Source: an uncultured Lachnospiraceae bacterium
GTDB taxonomy: Bacteria; Bacillota; Clostridia; Lachnospirales; Lachnospiraceae
Assembly (NCBI GenBank): GCA_910578795.1
Contig: CAJTSD010000011.1
Location: forward strand, 1-64,000
Direction: 5' to 3'
DNA length: 64,000 nt
The stretch's first letter is position 1; each line of letters opens with the position of its first letter. Of the stretch, positions 36,228 through 44,247 are shown piece by piece. The notes beneath the pieces were generated by a model. The model worked only from the letters and a program-made list of their open reading frames with translations. It had not been told where the DNA came from and made no database searches. The translations under genes and the position numbers were made by a program.

Positions 36228-36431
36228 ATGGACGAGAAATCAATGATTGATGACCTTGTGGCACAGCTTGATGCCGGATTTTCCAAAGATAAGGCTGTGG
36301 GACATTTCAATGTGAATGTCGACGAAGGTTCTTCTACAAAAGAGGTTGAAACACTCGGATGTACAGACTGTTCCGCTAATCCGATGGCGTGCAGTGTTCC
36401 GACATTGCATGAAGGGTTAGATAAAGAATAA
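36228..36431 (+). CDS. 67-residue radical-domain mimic with Cys cluster, between the PFL pieces
   Basis: Ribosome site AAAGGA precedes ATG 36228. Residues 6-31 (SMIDDLVAQLDAGFSK, then GHFNVNV) align with the opening of the 79-residue radical domain protein (QVDNLVSLLDGYATKGG, then HHLNVNV). After NVNV it has no glycine loop; instead it has GCTDCSANPMACSV with Cys45, Cys48 and Cys55 and an acidic tail. I know of no named family. It may dock on the PFL core in place of the radical domain as a cap, inhibitor, metal or redox sensor, or assembly factor. All of these are inference. Confidence 0.75.
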   Translation: MDEKSMIDDLVAQLDAGFSKDKAVGHFNVNVDEGSSTKEVETLGCTDCSANPMACSVPTLHEGLDKE

Positions 36432-36444
36432 AATTTAGGGAGGC

Positions 36445-36538
36445 GTATTCTAAGGCAGTAAATTGAATCAATTCGATTCAAACGCTGTCTTAGAGTATCA
36501 AATCCTTACATGCATGCCTGTGTTTATACAGGCTTGCA
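36445..36538 (+). other. Two strong hairpins between the mimic and radical-domain genes
   Basis: Hairpin 1: a 14-bp outer stem (36445-36458 with 36485-36498, three G-U pairs) and an inner 7-bp stem TTGAATC/GATTCAA (36463-36469, 36475-36481). Hairpin 2: TGCA-T-GCCTGT with ACAGGC-T-TGCA (36511-36538). Neither has a T run, so they look like mRNA processing or stability elements that could set a different dose of the radical domain relative to the core. Confidence 0.55.
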
Positions 36539-36577
36539 AACATAGCAGATTTCATAAAATTTTAGGAGGTATGAAAA

Positions 36578-36817
36578 ATGGACAACGCAGCACAGGTTGA
36601 TAACTTAGTATCTTTATTAGACGGTTATGCTACAAAGGGTGGACACCACCTTAATGTTAACGTATTGAACAGAGACACACTGTTAGATGCACAGAAGCAT
36701 CCTGAGAATTATCCTCAGCTTACAATTCGTGTTTCTGGCTACGCTGTTAACTTCATCAAGTTGACACCGGAGCAGCAGGCAGATGTTATCTCTCGTACAT
36801 TCCATGAGGCAATCTAA
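36578..36817 (+). CDS. grcA: Stand-alone glycyl radical domain of pyruvate formate-lyase (GrcA-like)
   Basis: 79 residues. GGHHLNVNVLNRDTLLDAQ, then YPQLTIRVSGYAVNF with the radical Gly54 and the family ending EQQADVISRTFHEAI. This equals the C-terminal domain of PFL alone. E. coli YfiD/GrcA and phage T4 Y06I are known spare radical domains that rescue oxygen-cut PFL. Here, however, the core in the same operon has no such domain, so this protein seems an obligate subunit. PflA (49594-50358) would install the radical. It has its own AGGAGG site and lies behind two hairpins. Confidence 0.93.
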   Translation: MDNAAQVDNLVSLLDGYATKGGHHLNVNVLNRDTLLDAQKHPENYPQLTIRVSGYAVNFIKLTPEQQADVISRTFHEAI

Positions 36818-36830
36818 TTGTAAATGAATA

Positions 36831-36875
36831 AAAGCCGTTACTTTGTGATTAAAAACGCAGAGTAACGGCTTTTTT
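36831..36875 (+). terminator. Terminator of the PFL operon
   Basis: AAAGCCGTTACT (36831-36842) pairs with AGTAACGGCTTT (36861-36872), then further T. Confidence 0.9.
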
Positions 36876-36916
36876 GCATGGATGCTTTTTATATCAGTTC
36901 TTATGTTTACAATGCA

Positions 36917-36945
36917 TTGTCTGGATTGTTTAGACATGATATAAT
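36917..36945 (+). promoter_or_regulatory. Promoter of the DUF5722 gene
   Basis: TTGTCT (36917-36922), 17 bases, TATAAT (36940-36945). TGTCT/AGACA arms within it could be an operator. Confidence 0.6.
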
Positions 36946-37014
36946 GTACAGTATAAGTTAATACAACATGAATCTGTGTAAGGTGCAGATTACAAAACAA
37001 GAAAGAGGTGTTTT

Positions 37015-38631
37015 ATGCAAAAAGAACGGGGGACTAAAAAAACAAAACGGTGGGTGTCAGCATTTCTGCTTGCAATGCTTTTGGCGGTATGTATTCCGGC
37101 AATGGCATTTGCGGCAAACGTTACATTGACGATAAACAATTGCGTTATCGCAGGTAAGGATGTAACTGTGACGGTATCAGGCGCGCCGGCACAGGCGGCG
37201 GACGGAATGTATTACTTGTTCGAATTGAAGCCATACGAAGAAGGAATCGGCGCGCGTCAGAATTACTGCGCGGCGGCTCCGGCAGCAGAGGCTGCAACAT
37301 TTACGACATCGCTTGATTTTAATACGGCAAATTCCAAATTGTATTCGCGCTTTGTAGTAGCGGTTTTGGAAAACGGTGTATTTGTTCCGGTCAGCAATGA
37401 GTCGTACATCACAAATCCGGAAGCAGTTGCAGCGAAGGCAACAGGCTATCCGGTGAGAAGCAAAAAGGGACTGACGGCAGATTGGCGGTATAGTACGGAT
37501 TTGTCTGCGCTTGGCGCAGGTTTTGCTGCTTATGAGCTTGACATTAGCAGATTTTTAGCAGGTGGTGGAACGAACTATACTTATAATGGTAAATCATATA
37601 GCTTTAATTCTAGTGTTGTCAGTGAGTACGATATTGTTTGCAAAAAATTTGCAAACGAAGGCTGCAACGTGGTTATGATTATCAAGAACTCCTTTAACCC
37701 TGCAACGGCGGATACGATTGCGCCTTTGGGACGCGTGCCGGGCAAGAACTGCTATGCGATGAACGTGTCGGAGCAGGCGGGCGCAGAGAAAATTGCGGCG
37801 CTGATGTCGTTTCTTGCAAACAGATATTCAGGCGGCAATGGAACCATTCACTCTTGGATTATCGGTAATGAAATCAATAACAATTCGCCGTGGCATTACG
37901 CGGGCAACATGGGAGAACAACAGTTCTTGGAGTATTATGCAAAAGAGTTCAGACTTTGCTATAATGCAATCAAGAGTCAGAATGCAGGCGCAAGAGTATT
38001 CATCAATATTGACCAGCGTTGGACGCATACAGACGCGAACACGCTTGCATATAAGGGAAGGGACGTTTTAGACCATTTCGCACAGGCGATTAGTGCGACC
38101 GGAAATATTGACTGGGGATTATCAATCCACCCGCACCCGGTTCCGTTGTTTAACTGCCAGTTTTGGAATTTACCGCCCGGATATTCCGGAATGAGAAATC
38201 TTGTTGTTCATTCAGATGATACAAGAATGGTAAATCCGACAAACTTAGAGGTTGTTACGAACCATATGGCTCAGCCGTTCTTGCTTGCGCCAAGCGGCGC
38301 AGTGCGTCATATTCTGATTTCGGAAATGGGCTTTACATCGGCAAATCCGAGCCTGCCGACAGACCAAAATATTCAGGCGGCGGCAATGCAGTACGGATAT
38401 AAGCTGGCTGCATCAAATCCGTTTATTGAAGGAATTGTCATTCACAGGCAGATTGACCACGCGTCTGAGGTTGCAAATGACGGTATGGCAGTTGGTATCA
38501 GGGACGCCGGCGGAGCGCCGAAGGTATCGTTTAATATGTTCAAATTTATGGATACCGCTGACCCGACGTATGCGAACTTTGCACTGCCGTATATTGGCGC
38601 TTCAAGCTGGGCAGATGTGGGGTTGAATTAA
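37015..38631 (+). CDS. Secreted DUF5722 glycosidase-like protein
   Basis: 538 residues. A cleavable signal peptide (AMLLAVCIPAMAFAAN) is present without lipobox or sorting signal, so it is likely secreted. A beta-rich N-terminal module (about 35-145) is followed by a TIM-barrel-like domain with SWIIGNEINNNSPWHY, where NE matches the acid-base position of clan GH-A enzymes, and HILISEMGFTS, where Glu would be the nucleophile. That pattern is an inference; the family has no role known to me. It could attack glycans outside the cell. Confidence 0.75.
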   Translation: MQKERGTKKTKRWVSAFLLAMLLAVCIPAMAFAANVTLTINNCVIAGKDVTVTVSGAPAQAADGMYYLFELKPYEEGIGARQNYCAAAPAAEAATFTTSLDFNTANSKLYSRFVVAVLENGVFVPVSNESYITNPEAVAAKATGYPVRSKKGLTADWRYSTDLSALGAGFAAYELDISRFLAGGGTNYTYNGKSYSFNSSVVSEYDIVCKKFANEGCNVVMIIKNSFNPATADTIAPLGRVPGKNCYAMNVSEQAGAEKIAALMSFLANRYSGGNGTIHSWIIGNEINNNSPWHYAGNMGEQQFLEYYAKEFRLCYNAIKSQNAGARVFINIDQRWTHTDANTLAYKGRDVLDHFAQAISATGNIDWGLSIHPHPVPLFNCQFWNLPPGYSGMRNLVVHSDDTRMVNPTNLEVVTNHMAQPFLLAPSGAVRHILISEMGFTSANPSLPTDQNIQAAAMQYGYKLAASNPFIEGIVIHRQIDHASEVANDGMAVGIRDAGGAPKVSFNMFKFMDTADPTYANFALPYIGASSWADVGLN

Positions 38632-38662
38632 GGTCTTCTTATTAAAAATGAATGAATTTCGT

Positions 38663-38697
38663 AAAACCGTCGGGGAACACCTCCGGCGGTTTTTTTA
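38663..38697 (+). terminator. Terminator after the DUF5722 gene
   Basis: AAAACCGTCGG pairs with CCGGCGGTTTT (one wobble), then T7. Confidence 0.85.
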
Positions 38698-38733
38698 TTT
38701 TATAGGAAAATGCAACAGCGTAAATCATTGAAA

Positions 38734-38782
38734 CAAAAAGCGAAGCTTTTTGCAATCGAGTGCGCTGGCACTCAATTTTTTC
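38734..38782 (-). repeat. Two-hairpin interspersed repeat, copy 3 (reverse orientation)
   Basis: CAAAAAGC/GCTTTTTG (loop GAA) next to GAGTGC/GCACTC (loop GCTG), then TTTTTTC. Read on the minus strand the order, spacing and bases match the copies at 49438 and 51441 (GTGC-loop-GCAC hairpin, then GATTG-A-rich hairpin). Confidence 0.5.
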
Positions 38783-38900
38783 ATGCGCCCGATTTGCTTC
38801 TTTAGCCAATTTATAGTAGTTGCGCAGCATGGCGTTTTAGTGTAAACTGAAAAGGAAAATAGCATAAATTAGGATTGTTAATTCGGAAAGGGTATAAATA

Positions 38901-40067
38901 ATGGATACTATGAAACAAAGGAGGCGTATGCCACGGCAGGGCAGAGGCGGCAACATGGTTATTACCGTACTGCTTTTGATTACAACAGTAATATCCGCAA
39001 CGCTTGCGGCAGTGTTTGGAATAGGGTATGTGCAGGGAAATCAGGAGAGAGGAGCGCTTGTCGCAGAATATGAGGCGCGGATTGCGCAGCTTGAGGCGGC
39101 AGAGCCTGCAAATTCCGACAGTTTGGAGGTGCCGGAGGCGGACACAGATACGACATCAAAAGAGTATGTCGAAGTTATGGGAGACGGCGAAAATGCAATT
39201 GACATCAGCGCGCTGCTTCAAGACAAGGAAGATGAGCTGGAAGCGTCGATTAAGGAGCGCATGAAAGAGCTTGTCATGGCGGAAGACGGCAGCCCTCTGA
39301 AAATGCTGCGTTCGTTTTTTCCGGAAAATCTGATTTACGCCGATAAAGACGAGTATGTGTTTGCGCCTGTTCTTGACGGAGTGAAAAAGCACAATTACTT
39401 AGAGGAAAATTTCGTGGAAACGGACGATGGAGAGATGCAGTACATAGAAAACGGCACGGTTGTTTCACACAAGGGGATCGACGTGTCGAAGTATCAGGGC
39501 GACATTGACTGGACAGCGGTGGCATCGGACGGTGTGGAGTATGCCTTTGTGCGGCTTGGACTGCGTGGATACGGTTCGGGGAAGCTGGTGCTTGACGAGT
39601 ATTTTGACCAAAATATGCGCGGTGCAGATGCAGCGGGAATTAAGACGGGCGTCTATTTCTTCACGCAGGCAATAACCGTTGAGGAGGCAGTTGAGGAGGC
39701 GGATTATGTGCTTGATAACATTAAGGACTATAATGTGTCCTACCCGATTGTGTTTGACGTGGAAATGATTGTCAACGATGATGGCAGGGCAAATGAGCTT
39801 TCGCAGAAAGACCGCACGGACATTGCGATTGCATTTTGCGATAAAATCAAGGCAGCGGGCTATACGCCGATGATTTATGGTAATGTGAAATGTTTCACGA
39901 AGCTGCTGGATATGACACGGCTCAATGATTATGAAAAGTGGTATGCTTTTTATGATGATTATATGTATATGCCGTATGAAGTAGGAATTTGGCAGTACAC
40001 GGAAAAGGGAACGGTAGCAGGAATCAATACGGGCGTTGACCTTAATATTTCTTATAAAGAATATTAG
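38901..40067 (+). CDS. Membrane-anchored GH25 lysozyme
   Basis: 388 residues. A basic N-terminus and one span (about 20-42) anchor it; a coiled or acidic stalk follows to about 190. The GH25 domain starts at HKGIDVSKYQGDIDW (first catalytic Asp) and includes YPIVFDVEM (Asp-x-Glu pair) and VGIWQYTEKGTVAGI. It cuts the N-acetylmuramic acid bonds of peptidoglycan, here at the membrane surface, for wall turnover or spore envelope work. RBS GAAAGGG precedes the ATG. Confidence 0.9.
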   Translation: MDTMKQRRRMPRQGRGGNMVITVLLLITTVISATLAAVFGIGYVQGNQERGALVAEYEARIAQLEAAEPANSDSLEVPEADTDTTSKEYVEVMGDGENAIDISALLQDKEDELEASIKERMKELVMAEDGSPLKMLRSFFPENLIYADKDEYVFAPVLDGVKKHNYLEENFVETDDGEMQYIENGTVVSHKGIDVSKYQGDIDWTAVASDGVEYAFVRLGLRGYGSGKLVLDEYFDQNMRGADAAGIKTGVYFFTQAITVEEAVEEADYVLDNIKDYNVSYPIVFDVEMIVNDDGRANELSQKDRTDIAIAFCDKIKAAGYTPMIYGNVKCFTKLLDMTRLNDYEKWYAFYDDYMYMPYEVGIWQYTEKGTVAGINTGVDLNISYKEY

Positions 40068-40106
40068 ATAAAAAGATTATATTTTGGGAATGGAGGTTTT
40101 TGCGAA

Positions 40107-40829
40107 ATGAATGAGGGAATTGAAAAACTGCAGAAAATGATTGACGAGAGCGAGCGGATTGTGTTTTTTGGAGGTGCGGGTGTTTCGACGGAAAGCGGTA
40201 TTCCTGATTTTCGAAGTGTGGACGGACTTTATAATCAGAAATATGACTATCCGCCTGAAACCATTTTGAGCCATACCTTCTATGTAGAAAGACCGGATGA
40301 GTTTTTCCGCTTTTACAGGGACAAAATGCTGTTTACCGACGCGAAGCCCAATGCGGCGCATATTGCGCTTGCAAAGCTTGAGGAAGCCGGAAAGCTGACA
40401 GCGGTTGTGACGCAGAATATCGACGGACTTCACCAGTCGGCGGGGAGCAAAACGGTTTTTGAGCTGCACGGCAGCGTGTTAAGAAATTATTGTGAAAAAT
40501 GTCACAAATTCCATGATATTGACGCGATTTTAAATTCCACAGGAGTCCCCACTTGCGAGTGCGGCGGAAGGATTAAACCGGACGTGGTGCTTTATGAGGA
40601 AGGACTTGACCAAAATACGCTGTCGGGCGCAGTGCGGGCAATCAGCGAGGCGGATATGCTGATTATCGGCGGAACGTCCCTTGCGGTGTATCCTGCGGCG
40701 GGGCTGATTGACTACTACCGCGGCAATAAGCTTGTGCTGATTAACAAGACGCCGACGGCGCGCGACACGATGGCGAATTTGGTGATTACCGACAGTATTG
40801 GGGAAGTGTTTTCACAGATTAAGATTTGA
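40107..40829 (+). CDS. cobB: NAD-dependent protein deacylase, sirtuin family
   Basis: 240 residues. NAD-binding GGAGVSTESGIPDFRS (about 21-36), TQNIDGLHQSAG with the catalytic region ELHGS, and a zinc site with CEKC and CEC. It removes acyl groups from lysines, often on metabolic enzymes such as acetyl-CoA synthetase; acetyl phosphate made with AckA can drive such acetylation (link inferred). RBS TGGAGG precedes ATG 40107; it is 39 bases after the lysozyme gene. Confidence 0.93.
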   Translation: MNEGIEKLQKMIDESERIVFFGGAGVSTESGIPDFRSVDGLYNQKYDYPPETILSHTFYVERPDEFFRFYRDKMLFTDAKPNAAHIALAKLEEAGKLTAVVTQNIDGLHQSAGSKTVFELHGSVLRNYCEKCHKFHDIDAILNSTGVPTCECGGRIKPDVVLYEEGLDQNTLSGAVRAISEADMLIIGGTSLAVYPAAGLIDYYRGNKLVLINKTPTARDTMANLVITDSIGEVFSQIKI

Positions 40830-40869
40830 GAGCGCATTTTATGTGCGTAAAAGGAGCGCGGTTTCAGAA

Positions 40870-41220
40870 ATGAAGGAACGAATTGTAGGCTATCGCAGGC
40901 GGATTGACACGCTTTTGGCAAACCCGCCAACGGACGCGGATTGGGAGCTGATTTTGCAGGAGCACCTGACACAAGTGTCATTTTTTCAGCACGAGCGTCT
41001 GATTCATTTAATCGTTACAGTGACGTTTGCGGTTTTGACAACGATTGCATTGGCGATTTATTGCATTGCGGAGTACATACCGGTTTTGGCGTTAATGGCG
41101 CTGCTCTTGATACTGCTGATTCCGTATATCGGACATTATTATACATTGGAAAACGAAGTGCAGAAAATGTACGGGCAGTATGATGAGATATGGGGCAAAG
41201 TCAATGAGGAAAAGAGGTAA
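40870..41220 (+). CDS. Small protein with two membrane spans, unknown
   Basis: 116 residues from ATG 40870 (AAGGAG upstream). A charged N-terminal 45 residues leads to two spans (about 48-67 and 71-90) and a short charged tail. No motif recognised. It lies between cobB and the DUF951 gene on the same strand with short gaps and may share their transcript. Confidence 0.6.
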   Translation: MKERIVGYRRRIDTLLANPPTDADWELILQEHLTQVSFFQHERLIHLIVTVTFAVLTTIALAIYCIAEYIPVLALMALLLILLIPYIGHYYTLENEVQKMYGQYDEIWGKVNEEKR

Positions 41221-41271
41221 CTGTGAAAAAGAATTTTTTTCACAGTGCGCGCGGGAATGGAGGGTGTTGTA

Positions 41272-41463
41272 ATGGAATATGAAGTAGGGGACATTGTGAA
41301 ACTGAAAAAAAAGCACCCGTGCGGCAGCTTTGACTGGGAAATTCTGCGCGTCGGTGCGGATTTCCGGCTGAAATGCACAGGCTGCGGACATCAGATTATG
41401 CTTGCGCGCCGACAGGTCGAGAAGAGCACAAAGCAATTGTCAAAGCGTCAACAGGAGCATTGA
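41272..41463 (+). CDS. DUF951 protein (YyzM-like)
   Basis: 63 residues from ATG 41272, set by GGAGGG. It begins YEVGDIVKLKKKHPCGSFDW and has LKCTGCGH, giving three cysteines that suggest a zinc site. Bacillus yyzM lies just before ychF and rpsF, and here too it precedes rpsF, so the neighbourhood is conserved. Role unknown. Confidence 0.85.
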   Translation: MEYEVGDIVKLKKKHPCGSFDWEILRVGADFRLKCTGCGHQIMLARRQVEKSTKQLSKRQQEH

Positions 41464-41508
41464 CCAGAAAAATTGTAAGAAAATATGTAAGAAAATATTG
41501 GTAAAGAC

Positions 41509-41537
41509 TTGCAAAATAATACAAGCTATGGTATCAT
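41509..41537 (+). promoter_or_regulatory. Promoter of the rpsF-ssb-rpsR operon
   Basis: TTGCAA (41509-41514), 17 bases, extended -10 TGgTATCAT (to 41537). The leader has a hairpin at 41562-41587 (CCTTGCTTTTC with GAGGGGAAAGG) that might be the S6:S18 feedback site known in many bacteria; I cannot confirm the bulge motif by eye. Confidence 0.6.
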
Positions 41538-41612
41538 AAATTTTCGTGATATATAAAAAATCCTTGCTTTTCTGAAGAGGGGAAAGGCCAGAGACCAAAA
41601 GGAGGTAACAAG

Positions 41613-41903
41613 ATGAACAAATATGAATTAGCCGTTGTTGTCAGCGCGAAGCTTGAGGACGATGACAGAGCAGCTACCGTCGAGAAAGTGAAAAACATGA
41701 TTACAAGACATGGCGGTACAATCACAAACGTTGACGAGTGGGGTAAGAAGAGACTTGCTTACGAAGTACGTAAGATGAAGGAAGCTTTCTACTATTTCAT
41801 TCAGTTTGATGGCGAAGCAAATGTTCCGGCTGAAGTTGAGTCAAGAATTCGTCTCAACGAGAATGTTGTCAGATATTTGTGCGTTAGACAGGACGAGGAA
41901 TAG
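41613..41903 (+). CDS. rpsF: Ribosomal protein S6
   Basis: 96 residues. Starts MNKYELAVVVSAKLEDDDRA and has DEWGKKRLAYEVRKMKEAFY, the S6 core that packs with S18 on the 30S platform. AAAGGAGG ribosome site. First gene of the S6-SSB-S18 operon. Confidence 0.98.
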   Translation: MNKYELAVVVSAKLEDDDRAATVEKVKNMITRHGGTITNVDEWGKKRLAYEVRKMKEAFYYFIQFDGEANVPAEVESRIRLNENVVRYLCVRQDEE

Positions 41904-41946
41904 AAAGTACGCAGATAGGACTGCGTATCGTGGGAGAACTTAAAAT

Positions 41947-42405
41947 ATGAATAAAGTAATTTTAATGGGACGCTTAACAAGAGATCCTGAGGTAAGATAT
42001 ACACAAGGCGATAATCAGATGGCAATTGCAAGATATACGCTTGCGGTTGACAGACGGTTTAACCGCAGCGGTGATGACAGCACAGCGGATTTTATTTCGT
42101 GTGTTGCGTTTGGCAAGTCGGGAGAATTTGCAGAACGGTATCTGCGCAAGGGTACGAAGATTGCCGTGACAGGTCGTATTCAGACCGGAAGCTATACCAA
42201 TAAGGACGGCGTAAAAGTTTATACCACAGACGTTGTTGTTGAAGATCAGGAGTTTGCGGAGAGCAAAAACAGTAGCGGTAATAGTACTGGCAGTTTTGAC
42301 GGAAACTATGGCGGCGGAAACAGCAGCCAGCCTGCACCGATGGCGGCAGGAGACGGTTTTATGAATATTCCGGACGGAATAGACGAGGAATTACCGTTTA
42401 ACTAA
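41947..42405 (+). CDS. ssb: Single-stranded DNA-binding protein
   Basis: 152 residues. The OB fold begins MNKVILMGRLTRDPEVRYTQ and includes DFISCVAFGKSGEFAERYL. A flexible Gly/Ser/Asn tail ends in the acidic hydrophobic tip DEELPFN that recruits partner proteins. It coats single strands in replication and repair. Confidence 0.98.
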   Translation: MNKVILMGRLTRDPEVRYTQGDNQMAIARYTLAVDRRFNRSGDDSTADFISCVAFGKSGEFAERYLRKGTKIAVTGRIQTGSYTNKDGVKVYTTDVVVEDQEFAESKNSSGNSTGSFDGNYGGGNSSQPAPMAAGDGFMNIPDGIDEELPFN

Positions 42406-42445
42406 TCCTGAATGATTTGAGATTTTAAAGATAGGAGGCTTTATC

Positions 42446-42709
42446 ATGGCTTTTAATAAAACTGAGAAGACTGATTCTCCGATGAAGAGAAGAGGCGGTA
42501 TTCGTAGAAGAAAAAAAGTTTGCGTATTTTGCGGCAAGGACAATGTAATTGATTATAAGGATACGGCAAAGTTAAAGAGATATGTATCTGAGAGGGGTAA
42601 AATTCTTCCGAGAAGAATTACAGGCAACTGTGCAAAGCATCAGAGAGCTCTTACAGTAGCAATTAAGCGTGCACGTCACTTAGCGCTTATGCCTTACACG
42701 ATTGATTAA
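42446..42709 (+). CDS. rpsR: Ribosomal protein S18
   Basis: 87 residues. The S18 body is clear (DYKDTAKLKRYVSERGKILP and RRITGNCAKHQRALTVAIKR). Two cysteines (CVFCGKD) near the start and a later one keep a partial zinc-ribbon (C+) look. AGGAGG ribosome site; last gene of the operon. Confidence 0.98.
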   Translation: MAFNKTEKTDSPMKRRGGIRRRKKVCVFCGKDNVIDYKDTAKLKRYVSERGKILPRRITGNCAKHQRALTVAIKRARHLALMPYTID

Positions 42710-42722
42710 GACAAAAAAAGAG

Positions 42723-42760
42723 AAACCAATGAACGCATATCACTGTTCATTGGTTTTTTT
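42723..42760 (+). terminator. Terminator of the rpsF-ssb-rpsR operon
   Basis: AAACCAATGAAC pairs with GTTCATTGGTTT around a 10-base loop, then T run. Confidence 0.92.
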
Positions 42761-42798
42761 CATCATTTTAAGTTGTAAATAGAGGAGGAGCGGCAAAT

Positions 42799-44049
42799 AT
42801 GGAAGATCAGAAGTATTCCACAGTTATTGAAAATTTTTTGCGCTATGTAAAAATAGATACCCAATCTCTTGAGAAATATTCCGACAAAACCCCTTCTACG
42901 GAAAAGCAGAGAAATTTGGCGTGTCTTTTACGGGATGAACTTTTGGAAATGGGGGCATCTAATGTGCGTTACGATGAGGAGCACTGTTATGTCTATGCGG
43001 AAATCCCGCCCAATCTGCTTATTAAAAGGAGAGTTCCAGCCATTGGCTTTATTGCACATATTGACACGTCCGAGGCAGTGAGCGGGACGGATGTCAGACC
43101 GCATATTGTCAAGCAGTATGATGGGACGGACATTGTGCTCAATGAAGAACGCAATATTGTGACACGCGTGTCAGAATTTCCGATGCTGAAGGAATGCATA
43201 GGAAAGAGCCTGATTGTTACAGATGGAAATACGCTGCTTGGCGGTGATGACAAAGCAGGTGTTGCAGAAATCATGGCAATGGCAGAATATTTTCTGAAGC
43301 ATCCTGAGGTAAAGCACGGAAAAATATGTATTGGTTTCACCCCGGATGAAGAGGTTGGGAATGGTGTGGAGTATTTTGACATCGACGGCTTTGGCGCTGA
43401 CTATGCATATACGGTTGACGGCGGAGAGATTGGCGATATAAGTTATGAGTGCTTTAATGCGGCAGGGGCAACGCTTATGGTAAGAGGGAAAAGCGTTCAT
43501 CCGGGTTCTGCGAAAAATATTATGAAAAATGCTGTGAAGCTTGCATATGAATTTATTTCCATGCTTCCTGACGAGTGCCCTGAGAATACAGAAGGGTATG
43601 AGGGATTTTATCATGTGGACAGCATTGAGGGAAATGTGGAGAATACAACAGTAGAATTCATTATACGCGACCACAACAGTGAGCTGTTTGAACAGAGGAA
43701 ACAGATTGTTAAAGATTGTGTTGCGCAGCTGAATGAAAAATATGGTGAAAAGCTTTTTGAGCTTGAAATCAAGGAGCAGTATCGCAATATGCGTGAGATG
43801 ATTGAGAAGGAAATGCATATCGTTGACAATGTAGTTGAAGCGATGAAACGTGCAGGCGTAGAGCCGAAGATTTCACCCATCCGCGGAGGCACTGATGGGG
43901 CTAGGCTATCTTTTGAGGGACTTTTATGTCCGAACATATGCACTGGATCAGAGGGGCATCATGGAAGAAATGAATTTGCGTGTATTGAGGATATGGAAAC
44001 AATTGTAGAGATATTGAAAAATATTGTATTACTTCCTTGTGGTGTGTGA
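42799..44049 (+). CDS. pepT: Peptidase T (tripeptide aminopeptidase)
   Basis: 416 residues, M20B family. It removes the N-terminal residue from tripeptides in the cytosol. Zinc ligands are in IAHIDTSEAV, GGDDKAG, FTPDEEVGNG (catalytic Glu-Glu) and VDGGEIG, with the dimer loop HPGSAKNIMKNAV and the end SEGHHGRNEF. GGAGGAG ribosome site. It sits between the S18 and GdpP-L9-DnaB blocks, which in many genomes are neighbours, so it looks inserted. Confidence 0.96.
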   Translation: MEDQKYSTVIENFLRYVKIDTQSLEKYSDKTPSTEKQRNLACLLRDELLEMGASNVRYDEEHCYVYAEIPPNLLIKRRVPAIGFIAHIDTSEAVSGTDVRPHIVKQYDGTDIVLNEERNIVTRVSEFPMLKECIGKSLIVTDGNTLLGGDDKAGVAEIMAMAEYFLKHPEVKHGKICIGFTPDEEVGNGVEYFDIDGFGADYAYTVDGGEIGDISYECFNAAGATLMVRGKSVHPGSAKNIMKNAVKLAYEFISMLPDECPENTEGYEGFYHVDSIEGNVENTTVEFIIRDHNSELFEQRKQIVKDCVAQLNEKYGEKLFELEIKEQYRNMREMIEKEMHIVDNVVEAMKRAGVEPKISPIRGGTDGARLSFEGLLCPNICTGSEGHHGRNEFACIEDMETIVEILKNIVLLPCGV

Positions 44050-44247
44050 TATGTAAAATATGCTGCATGCCCGGGACTTTTCCGCATTGCTGCGTAAAAA
44101 CCGCGGTTTTGGCAAACATGTGTATATTAAGACAAAATATGCTATGGAACTTTGATTAAATTGATGTTATACTAAAATAGTATCAACAGATATAATTTAA
44201 TACAAATCAGGAAAAATCCCGGCAGAAGTTCGCGGGAGGTATTATAC

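Noticed and set aside
34139..36817. A frameshift or readthrough joining the PFL core to its radical domain
   Set aside because: The core ends in a TAA followed by about 400 bases with another gene, two hairpins and separate AGGAGG-type sites, so the break is not a single-base error.
36831..36872. GTTACT/AGTAAC arms as another MITE-like copy
   Set aside because: They are part of a normal terminator stem with a T run; no duplication or internal stems are present.
44050..44130. GGACTTTTCCGCATTGCTGCG as a fifth copy of the element family
   Set aside because: Only the first hairpin is vaguely similar; no end repeats or duplications were found.
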